Counted from the first letter of the stretch, positions 1 to 8,781 are shown. The stretch is 64,000 nucleotides of DNA from an uncultured Pelagibacteraceae bacterium (GCA_902528135.1 CABZRS010000001.1:62001-126000); one strand, 5' to 3'. Numbers and translations: made by a program. The notes: generated by a model from the letters alone, not told the origin.

Positions 1-403
1 ACTTTAAATCTGAGAATTTTATTTCATTTTTTTTTTCAATTAAATCTCCAAAAAAATCCTCATATTTAACCTCACATTCTCTGTATAAGTTGTCACTTTT
101 AACCTCATCAGTAATTTTAAATCTGCATATTCCGTTTAAAATTATTAAATATCTTCCATCATCTGTCTCATTAAAACTAGTAATTTTACCTGCACAACCA
201 ACACTATGTAAATCAGGTTTTTTCAGTTCGCCTGTTTTTTTAGGCTGTATCATGCCTATAATTCTATTACTTTTCATACTTTGGTCCACCATTTGTATAT
301 ATCTTGGTTCAAAAATATTTAATGGAACAGTCGTTCTTGGAAAAATTATAAAGTTAGATAAAGGAAAAACTGGTAATATATTTGGAAGATCTTCTTTTTT
401 CAT
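1..403 (-). CDS. LON N-terminal (substrate-binding) domain protein, partial
   Basis: Reading the minus strand from an ATG at 403 gives 134 codons without a stop, running off the window edge. The start (MKKEDLPNILPVFPLSN, then PRTTVPLNIFEPRY) and the later IIGMIQPK and GCAGKI segments are the standard N-terminal signature of the LON substrate-binding (PUA-like) domain found as a stand-alone protein in alphaproteobacteria. No ATPase or protease part is visible, but the 3' end is missing, so a full-length Lon protease is not strictly excluded; the segment FNETDDGRYLIIL fits the short stand-alone family. It is divergent from the TPR-sulfotransferase at 430, leaving only 26 bases between the two starts. 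Role in the cell is not known beyond likely protein binding. Confidence 0.8.
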   Translation of the reverse strand, partial: MKKEDLPNILPVFPLSNFIIFPRTTVPLNIFEPRYIQMVDQSMKSNRIIGMIQPKKTGELKKPDLHSVGCAGKITSFNETDDGRYLIILNGICRFKITDEVKSDNLYRECEVKYEDFFGDLIEKKNEIKFSDLK

Positions 404-429
404 TATATTTAAAATATAACACATAATTA

Positions 430-2073
430 ATGAATTCAAATAATTTTGAAAATAAAAAATTAAAAATTTTAGATCTTTATAAAAAACAAAAATTTGCTGA
501 AGTGATTAAAATTGGCTCAGATTTACACAATAGTAATCCTAATGACCATCAAGTAACATATATTTTGGGTTTAGCTTATGTTAGTCTTAAAAATTTTATA
601 AAAGCTGAAAAATATTTTGGATTGTTAATACCTTTAACAAAATCATATGAATTATATTATATTTTTGGAAATATTCAAAAAAAACTAAAAAAATATAAAA
701 GTGCAATTACCTCATTTGAAAATGCAATTGAGTTAAAACCAGATTTTTCAGAAGCATATAATAGCTTGGGAAATGCAAAAAAATTATTGAATTTTAAAGA
801 TGAGGCGGAGCAATGTTACAGAAAAGCAATAAGTTTAAAAGAAGACAATATTGAAGCTTATCTTAACTTATCAAATATTTTAAAAGAAAGTAATAAGTAC
901 CAAGATTTAATTTTGATTTATCAAAAAATATTAAAATTAGATGAAAACAATGTTAAAACTATTTATAATCTAGGTTCTGCTTATCTTTTCTTAGGAGAAA
1001 TTTCAAAAGCACGTGAATATTTTAAAAAAGCAATTAGTATCAATCAGAAACATTTACCAAGTTATAGAAATTATATTTCTGTAACAAAAATAGATGAGAA
1101 AAATGATGTTTTCAAAAAATTGGTAGATTTTAATTTTGACGAATTAAATGTGGATGATAAAATTTTGTCTTTTAATGCATTAAGCAAAAGTTATTTCGAC
1201 TTAAATAATATTGACCTAGGATTTAATTATCTAAATAAGTCAAATTTATTAAAAAAAGAAAAGTCAAAATTTTCTATGAAAGATGAGGAAAAAAAATTTA
1301 TGGATATAAAATTATTTTTTAAAAACTTTGATAAATCAGATTTGAAATTTGATAATAATTTAAATAAAAGACCAATCTTTATAGTTGGTATGCCTAGATC
1401 AGGAACAACTTTAATTGAGCAAATACTATCGTCTCATTCTAAAATTCATGGTGCTGGGGAACTAAATTATTTACAAAAAATTATAGATAAATTAGGTCTA
1501 GAAAAACCAACTAATTTTAAGGATTATTTTTCTCAAATTAGAGAATTTTATAATGAAAGTATTAGTAAAATTTCAAAGAAAAACTTTATCATTGATAAAA
1601 TGCCTGCAAATTTTAGATGGATAGGATTTATTTTTAAATCATTACCTGAAGCTAAAATTATTCATATAGATAGAAACCCAATGGCAGTCTGTTGGTCAAA
1701 TTATAAAACCTTTTTTGTAGATAGTGGAATGGACTTTAATTTGTCCCAAAAGGATGTAGCTTATTACTATTCGATTTATGCTGATTTAATGAAATTTTGG
1801 AAACAAAATTTTCAAGAACGGATTTTAGACGTAAACTATGAAAATTTCGTGCAAGACTATGAAGAAAACACCAAAAAAATACTTTCTTATCTAGACTTAA
1901 ATTGGGAAAACACAATTAGAAATTACGATAAGAACGACAGAGTTGTCACAACTGCATCTTATAACCAAGTAAGAAGAGGAATAAAAAAAAATACTTCTGA
2001 AGAATGGAAGAAGCACAAGGACCATTTAAAAATTATGCAAGAAACTCTCAAAAGTAAGCAAATTGATTTTTAA
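430..2073 (+). CDS. TPR protein with C-terminal sulfotransferase domain
   Basis: 547 aa. Residues about 1-240 are tandem TPR units (for example the region around residues 70-130 with YKSAITSFENAIELKPDFSEAY-type helices). From about residue 314 a sulfotransferase domain begins with the PAPS 5'-phosphosulfate loop GMPRSGTTLIEQ, and RNPMAVCWSNYK near residue 415 matches the 3'-phosphate-binding region. The family transfers sulfate from PAPS to an acceptor, often a protein tyrosine or a carbohydrate; the TPR part would hold the partner. The acceptor cannot be read from sequence. A second, short sulfotransferase lies at 3728 and a TPR gene between them, so the three form one accessory patch. No signal peptide, so the product is probably cytoplasmic. 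Confidence 0.85.
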   Translation: MNSNNFENKKLKILDLYKKQKFAEVIKIGSDLHNSNPNDHQVTYILGLAYVSLKNFIKAEKYFGLLIPLTKSYELYYIFGNIQKKLKKYKSAITSFENAIELKPDFSEAYNSLGNAKKLLNFKDEAEQCYRKAISLKEDNIEAYLNLSNILKESNKYQDLILIYQKILKLDENNVKTIYNLGSAYLFLGEISKAREYFKKAISINQKHLPSYRNYISVTKIDEKNDVFKKLVDFNFDELNVDDKILSFNALSKSYFDLNNIDLGFNYLNKSNLLKKEKSKFSMKDEEKKFMDIKLFFKNFDKSDLKFDNNLNKRPIFIVGMPRSGTTLIEQILSSHSKIHGAGELNYLQKIIDKLGLEKPTNFKDYFSQIREFYNESISKISKKNFIIDKMPANFRWIGFIFKSLPEAKIIHIDRNPMAVCWSNYKTFFVDSGMDFNLSQKDVAYYYSIYADLMKFWKQNFQERILDVNYENFVQDYEENTKKILSYLDLNWENTIRNYDKNDRVVTTASYNQVRRGIKKNTSEEWKKHKDHLKIMQETLKSKQIDF

Positions 2074-2090
2074 ATTATATTTAAATTACC

Positions 2091-2182
2091 ACTTGCTAAA
2101 TTTTTAAAAAGTTACTACTTCCAATATTTATAGAATAGACAGGCATAGCTCAGTGGTAAAGTGTCTCGTTTTCAACGAGGTA
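2091..2182 (+). repeat. Left copy of tRNA-Gly-region direct repeat
   Basis: Bases 2091-2182 align without gaps, at an offset of exactly 1500, to 3591-3682: the same upstream segment (starts acttgctaaatttttaaaaa), then tagaata and the 5' half of the tRNA. Similarity fades after the anticodon stem. The two copies bracket the reversed gene at 2203-3522. Confidence 0.85.
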
Positions 2183-2198
2183 GTCCACGTTCCTTTGC
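2139..2198 (+). pseudogene. Decayed tRNA-Gly copy
   Basis: Shares ggcatagctcagtggta and the anticodon stem (tctcg/cgag) with the intact tRNA-Gly at 3639, but the acceptor 5' strand is altered, the D-arm has changes (aaagt for gagcg), the anticodon position at 2171-2173 reads TTC instead of GCC, and no T-arm or 3' acceptor strand follows. It cannot fold as a full tRNA, so I read it as a remnant and not as a tRNA-Glu. Confidence 0.75.
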
Positions 2199-2202
2199 AA
2201 TA

Positions 2203-3498
2203 CTAATCAATAACTTTTCTTAATTCAGATTGATTTGCGATTTTTTGATTTAAAAATGTTTTACTAATTTCATTATCATAAATAAGTTTATAACTAGAAT
2301 CCCCAATTATTTTTGCATAATTAATCCAATTTTTTATAACTAAAACATCAGAAAGATTAACTTTTCCTGTTGTTTTACTATATTTTTTTATATCTCTATT
2401 TTCTCGTTTTGGAATTTTATTATCAAAGATATTTTCAATCTTTGACCAATTCTTTTTATATTTCATTTCTTGTTCTTTGTTAAAATTAATTTTTTTATAA
2501 TCTGGGTATTTCTCATAATATTCTGAACAACCATGTTTCAATTCGATCTTTTTTTTAAAAATTCCTATTTTTTTTATTTCATTTTCTAAAATTTGCTTAA
2601 TTTTTTGTGCTTCCAAAGAGCTATTACAATATATGTATCCCTTATAATTACCTTGAATTTTTGACCTTATTTCCACCATACATTTTCTTACATTATTATT
2701 TTCTAAATAAATTTCATTAAATAGAAAAGAAAGTTTAATCAGGTCTATTACGTTATACATTATTACTTGAACTTTGTAGCAGTCAAAACAAAATTTTGGA
2801 ATAATTTCATGCTCTTCAAAAATTTTTAAATGTCTTTTGCAATTTAAATTTTTAGCATTTTTTTTTACAATCTGGGTATCCAAATGAAATAGGTCATTTT
2901 CTTTATTGAGAATTTTATCAACTCTGTCTAAAAATTTTTTAATATTAGTTTGCTCATAGATTTGATTACTTTTAAATTTATGAGCTAATTTTATAATTTC
3001 CTCATTTGTTTTTAAAATATTATTATTTAAATTATTTTGTGGAGTTATAAAATTTAGTACACTAATCAAGTATATTTTACATCTAATGTTACTAGGATTT
3101 AATTTAAGATTTTTTACGAAATTTTCAATAGCAGACTCAAACATACCAATTTCATTGTAAGAAATTGCTAAATTTTCATACGCTAATCCATAATATTCAT
3201 TTTCTTTAATTGCTTTTTTATAAAAAATAATTGACTCGTTTATTTTCCCCATTTGAAATTTAGCTACTCCCATATTACATAAAATTTCATATTTTAATTC
3301 CAATTTTGGTAATAATTTAAAACAAGTATCTAAATATAACTTCCACTCTTTTTTTTTAAAATAAATTAAGGAATATATTTTAAGGTTTTGAATTTGATTA
3401 ACATTTCCCTTTTTTACTTTTCCCAACAATTCTAATGCCTTATTTAATTTGTTATCTTTATAATTTTGTATAATTTTACTTAGTTCAATATCATTCAT
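2203..3498 (-). CDS. TPR protein with unknown C-terminal CxxC domain
   Basis: 431 aa from the ATG at 3498 (MNDIELSKII); an in-frame ATG 24 bases upstream gives eight more residues that do not look conserved. Residues about 1-150 contain TPR-like helices (YKKAIKENEYYGLAYENLAISYNEIG). The C-terminal half is not a domain I can name: it contains CKRHLKIFEEHEIIPKFCFDCYKVQ (split here as CKRH and CFDC), a possible metal-binding set of cysteines and histidine, and a later IYCNSSLEAQKI. It is the only gene between the two tRNA-Gly copies, is reversed relative to its neighbours, and is even more AT-rich. This suggests cargo acquired at, or duplicated with, the tRNA. Function unknown. Confidence 0.7.
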   Translation of the reverse strand: MNDIELSKIIQNYKDNKLNKALELLGKVKKGNVNQIQNLKIYSLIYFKKKEWKLYLDTCFKLLPKLELKYEILCNMGVAKFQMGKINESIIFYKKAIKENEYYGLAYENLAISYNEIGMFESAIENFVKNLKLNPSNIRCKIYLISVLNFITPQNNLNNNILKTNEEIIKLAHKFKSNQIYEQTNIKKFLDRVDKILNKENDLFHLDTQIVKKNAKNLNCKRHLKIFEEHEIIPKFCFDCYKVQVIMYNVIDLIKLSFLFNEIYLENNNVRKCMVEIRSKIQGNYKGYIYCNSSLEAQKIKQILENEIKKIGIFKKKIELKHGCSEYYEKYPDYKKINFNKEQEMKYKKNWSKIENIFDNKIPKRENRDIKKYSKTTGKVNLSDVLVIKNWINYAKIIGDSSYKLIYDNEISKTFLNQKIANQSELRKVID

Positions 3499-3590
3499 AA
3501 TAAGTAAACTATAAAGTATCATAAAATTAATAAAACTAAACTTGCACTGGGATTATTATGACTGAAATGTTAACTATAATTCTTTTTGCT

Positions 3591-3682
3591 ACTTGCTAAA
3601 TTTTTAAAAAGCTAATACTTTCAATACTTATAGAATAGGCGGGCATAGCTCAGTGGTAGAGCGTCTCGTTGCCAACGAGAAG
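3591..3682 (+). repeat. Right copy of tRNA-Gly-region direct repeat
   Basis: Partner of 2091-2182. This copy continues into the complete tRNA-Gly, so it is the functional one. The upstream half of the repeat presumably carries the tRNA promoter (tacttatagaat just before the gene), which the left copy keeps as well. Confidence 0.85.
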
Positions 3683-3713
3683 GTCGTGGGTTCGAGTCCC
3701 ATTGCCCGCTCCA
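3639..3713 (+). tRNA. tRNA-Gly (GCC)
   Basis: Complete cloverleaf of 75 nt with CCA encoded: acceptor GCGGGCA pairs with TGCCCGC (3703-3709), discriminator T then CCA; D-arm GCTC..GAGC; anticodon stem TCTCG/CGAGA with anticodon GCC at 3671-3673; T-arm GTGGG TTCGAGT CCCAT. It lies 14 bases before the start of the sulfotransferase at 3728. Confidence 0.96.
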
Positions 3714-3727
3714 TTTGTATTCATATT

Positions 3728-4573
3728 ATGATTATTTGGATTGCTTCATATCCTAAAAGTGGAAATACCTATATAAGGTCATTCATTGCCTCTTATTACT
3801 TTTCAAAAAAAGGAAAATTCAATTTTGATTTACTTTTAAATATTCTTCAATTTCCCTCTATCAAATTTTCAAAAAAGAATATTCACTCTGAAAAAGATGC
3901 AAGTGATCATTGGATTTATAATCAAAATGAATTTTTCTCTGGAGATAAAATAAATTTTTTAAAAACACATAATTCACTTGAACCGTTCAATGGTAATCAA
4001 TTTACATCCAGCAATCAAACTTTAGGAGCAATCTATATTGTTAGAGATCCTAGAAACTTAATTACCTCTTTAATGCATCACTATTCTTTAAATTATGATG
4101 AAGCCTACTCTAAGCTTACAAACAAAGATGCTTCTCTTTTAGAAAAATCTCAAGATAATGATCATAGTAATTTCACTTTCCTAGGGTCATGGTCAAATCA
4201 CTTCTCTTCTTGGAAAAATTCGAAAGATTTTAAAACGTTATTTATTAAATATGAGGACTTAGAAGATAACAAATATGATACATTTAAGAAAATTTTAAAA
4301 TTTATTAATGAATTGAAAAAAGATGAATCTTCTATTAATGAAAAAAAATTTCTAAATTCTATTAATTCTACAAATTTTTCTAACTTAAAGAACAAAGAAG
4401 AAAATGAAGGATTTGAGGAAAGTGTGTATTCAAAATCAGGACAAAAAAAACGATTTTTTAATTTAGGTTTCAACAATAGATGGCAAAAAATTTTACCAAA
4501 AAATATATTAAAAAAGTTAAATAAATCTTTTCAAAATGAGATAAATGATTTAGGATATGAAATCTATGACTGA
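3728..4573 (+). CDS. Sulfotransferase family protein
   Basis: 281 aa from the ATG at 3728 (MIIWIASYPKSGNTYIRS). An earlier in-frame start at 3653 would translate the tRNA-Gly and is rejected. The 5'-phosphosulfate loop YPKSGNT is at residues 8-14 and the 3'-phosphate region IVRDPRNLITS near residue 106; the C-terminal RWQ...LGYE pattern is typical of PF00685-type cytosolic sulfotransferases. The family moves sulfate from PAPS onto a hydroxyl or amine; the acceptor is unknown. It sits directly behind the tRNA-Gly and overlaps the following pterin dehydratase gene by 8 bases, so the two may be co-transcribed although functionally unrelated. Confidence 0.82.
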   Translation: MIIWIASYPKSGNTYIRSFIASYYFSKKGKFNFDLLLNILQFPSIKFSKKNIHSEKDASDHWIYNQNEFFSGDKINFLKTHNSLEPFNGNQFTSSNQTLGAIYIVRDPRNLITSLMHHYSLNYDEAYSKLTNKDASLLEKSQDNDHSNFTFLGSWSNHFSSWKNSKDFKTLFIKYEDLEDNKYDTFKKILKFINELKKDESSINEKKFLNSINSTNFSNLKNKEENEGFEESVYSKSGQKKRFFNLGFNNRWQKILPKNILKKLNKSFQNEINDLGYEIYD

Positions 4574-4904
4574 TTTAGCAGAGAAAAAATGTATACCTTG
4601 CGAAGGTGGAATTCCAAGTTTTAATCTTGAAGAAATTCACAAATATCTCAAAAAAGTTGATGGTTGGAATGTGGAAAGCATGGATAAAAAAGATTATTAT
4701 ATCACTAAAGACTTTAAATTTAATAATTTTTTAGAAAGTCAGTCTTTTGTAAATAAAGTTGGAGAAATTGCTGAGCAAGAGGGCCACCATCCTGACATAT
4801 GGTTTGGTTGGGGATATGCAAAAATTAAAATACAAACGCATGCTATTAATGGGCTGCATGAAAGTGATTTTGTTCTTGCTGCAAAAATTGATAAAATTAA
4901 CTGA
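4566..4904 (+). CDS. 4a-hydroxytetrahydrobiopterin dehydratase (pterin-4a-carbinolamine dehydratase)
   Basis: 112 aa from ATG 4566 (MTDLAEKKCIPCEGG), chosen because taggatat lies at a usable ribosome-binding distance; an ATG at 4557 would add three residues. The active-site block EQEGHHPDIWFGW and the later THAINGLHESDF are the hallmarks of the PCD/DCoH family, and length is normal. The enzyme dehydrates 4a-hydroxy-tetrahydropterin formed by aromatic amino acid hydroxylases; in bacteria without such a hydroxylase it may serve molybdopterin or folate-related chemistry. No hydroxylase is in this window. The gene overlaps the preceding sulfotransferase end and converges on purH. Confidence 0.93.
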   Translation: MTDLAEKKCIPCEGGIPSFNLEEIHKYLKKVDGWNVESMDKKDYYITKDFKFNNFLESQSFVNKVGEIAEQEGHHPDIWFGWGYAKIKIQTHAINGLHESDFVLAAKIDKIN

Positions 4905-4907
4905 ATC

Positions 4908-6452
4908 TTAATGTTTAAAATGTCTGGTTTTTGAAAAAACCAAGATCACGCCTAGTTTATCGGCAAATTTAATAATTTCTTTGTCACGAATAGATCCTGA
5001 AGGTTGTATTATTGCGCTTACTCCATTTTGAACTAAAGTTTCAATTCCATCTATAAAAGGGAAAAATGCATCTGATGCCCCTATGATTAGGTCGTTTTCG
5101 TTAATTTTTTGGAATTTATTCATTTTGTCTATTGCTATTTTGCAACTATCTAATCTACTTGGTTGACCTGATCCAATTCCAATTGTCGAATTATTTCTAG
5201 TCAAAACAATTGCATTAGATTTTACATTTCTACATACGTTGAAAGCAAATAACAGCTCATCAAAAACTTTTTTTGATGGTTTTATCTTAGACACAATTTT
5301 AAAATTATTTTTTTTAAAAACATAATTATCAGCACTTTGAATTAAATAAGAGTCAAAGTAACTATTTATATTTGTTGAGTTTTGTGCTCTTAATTTAGAT
5401 GCATCAATTAATCTTAAATTTTTCTTTTTTTTTAGAATTTTTAGTGATTCCTGATCAAAACCAATCCCAATAATTACCTCTAAAAATATTTTGTTTAATT
5501 CAAGAGCTATTTTTTTAGTTACTTTAAAATTACATAAAACAATTCCTCCAAATGCACTAATAGGATCGCATGCTAGAGCTTCTTTATAACTCATAATTTT
5601 GTTATTATTAACTGACACACCACATGGATTAGCATGTTTTATAATTACAGTTCCTGTATTTTTTGGAAGTGTTTTTGAAATATTTATAGCTGCGTATATA
5701 TCATTATAATTATTATAACTTAATTTTTTTCCACTCAATTTGGATATGTCTAAATTATCTTTTTTGCTATAAATAGCTGATGTTTGATGAGGGTTTTCAC
5801 CATATCGTAATATTTCAACCAAATTTCCATGAAATATTTTTCTTTGAGGAAAATAATCTTTATTTTCAATATTTAAATATTCTGAAATTATAGTGTCATA
5901 GTATGCCGTTAAATTGAATGCTTCTTGAGATAGTTTTTTTCTGAACTCTAAACTTGTGTTTCCTTTGTTCTTTTCTAAATTTAAAATAAATTCTTTATAT
6001 TGATTAGGAGAAGTTAGAACAGTTGTATATTTATAATTTTTAGCTGCTGCTCTCACAAGACTTGGACCCCCAATATCTATATTTTCAATTAGTTTATTTC
6101 GATTTTTTGTATTTTTTAACGTGTCTTCAAATGGATAAAAATTAACTATAACTAAATCTATTTCGTCAAAATTATTCTTTTCAAGCTCTTGTTTATGTTT
6201 TTTGTTTTCTCTCATGCTTAAAATACCAGCATATATCTTTGGATGAAGTGTTTTTACTCTTCCATCCAAAATCTCATCATTATTTGTATATTTTGATACT
6301 TCAGTACATTTAAAGCCTAATTTCTTAATTTCTTTAAATGTACCCCCTGAGCTAATTATATTAACCTTATATTTTTTAAGAGTATTTAAAATTAAGTCAA
6401 TTTCTGATTTATCCGAAAGAGATATAATTGCTTTTTTTATTTTTTTAATCAT
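4908..6452 (-). CDS. purH: Bifunctional AICAR formyltransferase / IMP cyclohydrolase
   Basis: 514 aa, normal length. The N-terminal MGS-like IMP cyclohydrolase domain (about 1-145) shows SDKSEID, SSGGTFKEI and GRVKTLHPKIYAGIL; the C-terminal AICAR transformylase part has RYGENPHQ, the catalytic Lys-His pair in IIKHANPCGVS, and SAFGGIV. The enzyme carries out the last two steps of de novo purine synthesis, formylating AICAR with 10-formyl-THF and closing the ring to IMP. It is last in the minus-strand run rpe - heparinase-like - purH and overlaps the heparinase-like gene by 4 bases (ATGA), which indicates translational coupling. FolD, a source of formyl-THF, is encoded at 18660. Confidence 0.97.
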   Translation of the reverse strand: MIKKIKKAIISLSDKSEIDLILNTLKKYKVNIISSGGTFKEIKKLGFKCTEVSKYTNNDEILDGRVKTLHPKIYAGILSMRENKKHKQELEKNNFDEIDLVIVNFYPFEDTLKNTKNRNKLIENIDIGGPSLVRAAAKNYKYTTVLTSPNQYKEFILNLEKNKGNTSLEFRKKLSQEAFNLTAYYDTIISEYLNIENKDYFPQRKIFHGNLVEILRYGENPHQTSAIYSKKDNLDISKLSGKKLSYNNYNDIYAAINISKTLPKNTGTVIIKHANPCGVSVNNNKIMSYKEALACDPISAFGGIVLCNFKVTKKIALELNKIFLEVIIGIGFDQESLKILKKKKNLRLIDASKLRAQNSTNINSYFDSYLIQSADNYVFKKNNFKIVSKIKPSKKVFDELLFAFNVCRNVKSNAIVLTRNNSTIGIGSGQPSRLDSCKIAIDKMNKFQKINENDLIIGASDAFFPFIDGIETLVQNGVSAIIQPSGSIRDKEIIKFADKLGVILVFSKTRHFKH

Positions 6453-8077
6453 ATTTTACTGATTTGCCATTCAATTAACTGTTCATTATTTTGAGTAATG
6501 CCCGAGATAAAAATATTTTGGTTTTCTATATAACTATTTTTATTACCGAAATATAATCCAGTTTCAACCCCTATCAATCCATCATTAGAATAGAATCTCC
6601 ATCCAGAATTATCCAACTCGATTAAAACAGATTTATTGTCTTGAAGTTTCGTTACTTTAATATTTGGTAAAAGATGAAACCTTATTTCAAAGTTTATAGT
6701 TTTAAAATTCTTTTTTTTAATAAGGTTTTCTTTTCCAAAAAGTATATTTTTAACAGAATCAAATTCTAATTTTCTTTGATGAATTATTCCATATCTTGAT
6801 AAATATCCATCATGAGAACATTTAATACTCCAATAATTTTTCTTATAAATTACTTTATTATCAAATGTTTTGAATCCTTTGCTAATTAAATTCAGACCTC
6901 TACCATTTTTTTTGAAATTACATGCAGAGGAGCTATCTAAAATTAATGTAGAGTGAGTTGCTGTTGTTTTAGATATTGAATTAAGTTGATGGTTATGATC
7001 TTGAAAATAACCAGAATTTGTAATTAGTTTTTTGTCTTTAAAAAAAAATTCAAATGACAAAGGTCCGCTTTGATAATTTTCAGAATAATTTTTTGATGGA
7101 TTGTTTCCTGTATCCATTGCAAGAATTGCATTTTTATTTTTTAAGATTGTATACCCAGAAACTTCGAATTGATCACTCATAAATTTATATCTAAAAAGAG
7201 ATAGGTATTTATCAAAGTCTTTATTATTTGAATTATTATTTCCGTTAAACAATAAACTCTGCCCTATTGATCCCCAAATAAAATTATAGGATTTACCAAG
7301 AAAATGAATTATTTCATCTAAGTATTCTGGAATATCATTTAAAGAATCTTTTAAAAGCTCTCTGATCAAAATAAAATATTTTAAATAAAAAACCATCTGT
7401 CTTATATTTCTTGATTTTGGAAAGTAGTTATTATCAAAAGAACTATTAATAATTTTTTTAAGCAAATCTAATCCATACTTCAAAAACTTGTTATTTTTGT
7501 ATGCTATGCCAGCAAGGGTTATTGCCGTACAACCGATCATTTTATCGTTTAAATCAGAAGATCTGTTTATTTCATTTATTAGATGATTTATTTGCTTACT
7601 GATTATTTCGTTGAAAATATTTTTATAGTTGTTTCCAGATTTATCATAGGTTATTTTTGAATTTGAAATCCAAGCTATTACTCTTTTAGAAAGAATGTCT
7701 ATTTCCCAACTCTTAGCTTCATAATTTTGATTTTTTTTAATCCAATTCTCAACAATTGACTGAGTAACTTCATTAGAAGATTTAAGATCTATTGAAAATA
7801 GCCAGTAAAAACTATGAAGTTTTTTAAAATTATTGTAACTTAAATTTTTATTTTCCCATATAGATTGAATTTTAAAATCCTCAATTTTAATTTTTGTTTT
7901 ATCGTATTTTATTAATGAGCTAAGTATATTAAGGTTTGGTTGATAAGCTAAAACATTCTCATCAACTTTTGAAATTTTTCTATTATAAATAGATGAATTA
8001 AGATAAATTTTTCGTATTTGGATTTTAAAAATATAATAAAATTCATTGATATAATTAAAAGAACTTTTTAAAAACAT
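6449..8077 (-). CDS. Heparinase II/III family protein
   Basis: 542 aa. The N-terminal half (to about 300) is alpha-helical, as in the alpha-toroid of polysaccharide lyases; the C-terminal half contains NSGYFQDHNHQLNSISKTTATHSTLILD (split as NSGYFQ, TTATHSTLILD) and the WxF...D-rich beta-sandwich typical of heparinase II/III-like proteins. The homologues that sit next to purH in many alphaproteobacteria are annotated this way, but their substrate is unknown and they may act on cell-envelope glycan. I see no clear signal peptide; the first 40 residues are basic and aromatic. It is 1 base downstream of rpe and overlaps purH by 4 bases. Confidence 0.8.
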   Translation of the reverse strand: MFLKSSFNYINEFYYIFKIQIRKIYLNSSIYNRKISKVDENVLAYQPNLNILSSLIKYDKTKIKIEDFKIQSIWENKNLSYNNFKKLHSFYWLFSIDLKSSNEVTQSIVENWIKKNQNYEAKSWEIDILSKRVIAWISNSKITYDKSGNNYKNIFNEIISKQINHLINEINRSSDLNDKMIGCTAITLAGIAYKNNKFLKYGLDLLKKIINSSFDNNYFPKSRNIRQMVFYLKYFILIRELLKDSLNDIPEYLDEIIHFLGKSYNFIWGSIGQSLLFNGNNNSNNKDFDKYLSLFRYKFMSDQFEVSGYTILKNKNAILAMDTGNNPSKNYSENYQSGPLSFEFFFKDKKLITNSGYFQDHNHQLNSISKTTATHSTLILDSSSACNFKKNGRGLNLISKGFKTFDNKVIYKKNYWSIKCSHDGYLSRYGIIHQRKLEFDSVKNILFGKENLIKKKNFKTINFEIRFHLLPNIKVTKLQDNKSVLIELDNSGWRFYSNDGLIGVETGLYFGNKNSYIENQNIFISGITQNNEQLIEWQISKI

Positions 8078-8078
8078 T

Positions 8079-8738
8079 TTACATTGATTTTAGTTTTTCA
8101 ATATTGGTTTTAACATTACCATTGTTTTCTTTGAAGACCGTTGTTCCAGATACTAGAATATCAGCCCCAGCTTCTAAAACTAATTTTGAATTACTAAAAT
8201 TAATTCCTCCATCAACTTCAATATCAAAGTGATACTGGTTTTTATCTTTTATTTTTTTTAATTTTCTTATTTTATCCAAAACTTCAGGCATAAATTTTTG
8301 CCCACCAAAACCAGGATTAACACTCATTACTAGAATTAAATCAATATTTCCTATCTCTTCAATTAAAGTTTTTATTTCAGTTTTTGGGTTTAGAGATACA
8401 CCAACTTTTTTACCAAATTTTTTTATCAAATTTATTGAGTCTTTTAAGTTTTCAGTAGCCTCAGGATGAATAGTTATTATATCAGCACCAGCATCTGCAT
8501 AACTTTCTATAAATTCGTGTACTGGAGAAATCATTAAGTGTACATCAAATGGAAGTTTGGTATATTTTCTTAGGTTTTTTATAACGGGAGGTCCTATTGT
8601 TAAATTTGGAACAAAGTGGCCGTCCATCACGTCGACATGAATTAAGTCAGCTCCACCTTCTTCTAGCTTCTTAATTTCACTACCAAGCTGGCTGAAGTCA
8701 GCAGATAATATAGATGGAGAAATTTGAATTTTTTTCAT
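8079..8738 (-). CDS. rpe: Ribulose-phosphate 3-epimerase
   Basis: 219 aa, normal TIM-barrel length. Recognised from SPSILSADFSQLG, the metal-binding DVMDGHFVPNLTIG, DVHLMI, VNPGFGGQKF and the phosphate-binding VDGGI and SGTTVF segments. It interconverts ribulose-5-phosphate and xylulose-5-phosphate in the non-oxidative pentose phosphate pathway. First gene of the minus-strand run leading to purH, so pentose supply for PRPP and purine synthesis are encoded side by side. The start ATG at 8738 is followed by the conserved N-terminus, with no competing start. Confidence 0.97.
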   Translation of the reverse strand: MKKIQISPSILSADFSQLGSEIKKLEEGGADLIHVDVMDGHFVPNLTIGPPVIKNLRKYTKLPFDVHLMISPVHEFIESYADAGADIITIHPEATENLKDSINLIKKFGKKVGVSLNPKTEIKTLIEEIGNIDLILVMSVNPGFGGQKFMPEVLDKIRKLKKIKDKNQYHFDIEVDGGINFSNSKLVLEAGADILVSGTTVFKENNGNVKTNIEKLKSM

Positions 8739-8781
8739 TTGATACTAAAAATATTAGTATCAATTTTTTGTTCTATTTGAA

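Noticed and set aside
90-419. Plus-strand open frame of 109 codons
   Set aside because: It is the antisense shadow of the LON-domain gene on the minus strand, whose translation is clearly conserved.
2139-2198. Possible tRNA-Glu (TTC anticodon)
   Set aside because: The T-arm and 3' acceptor strand are missing and the sequence is a mutated copy of the tRNA-Gly 5' half.
3653-3727. Upstream start for the second sulfotransferase
   Set aside because: Those 25 codons are the tRNA-Gly gene and its trailer; the family N-terminus begins at 3728.
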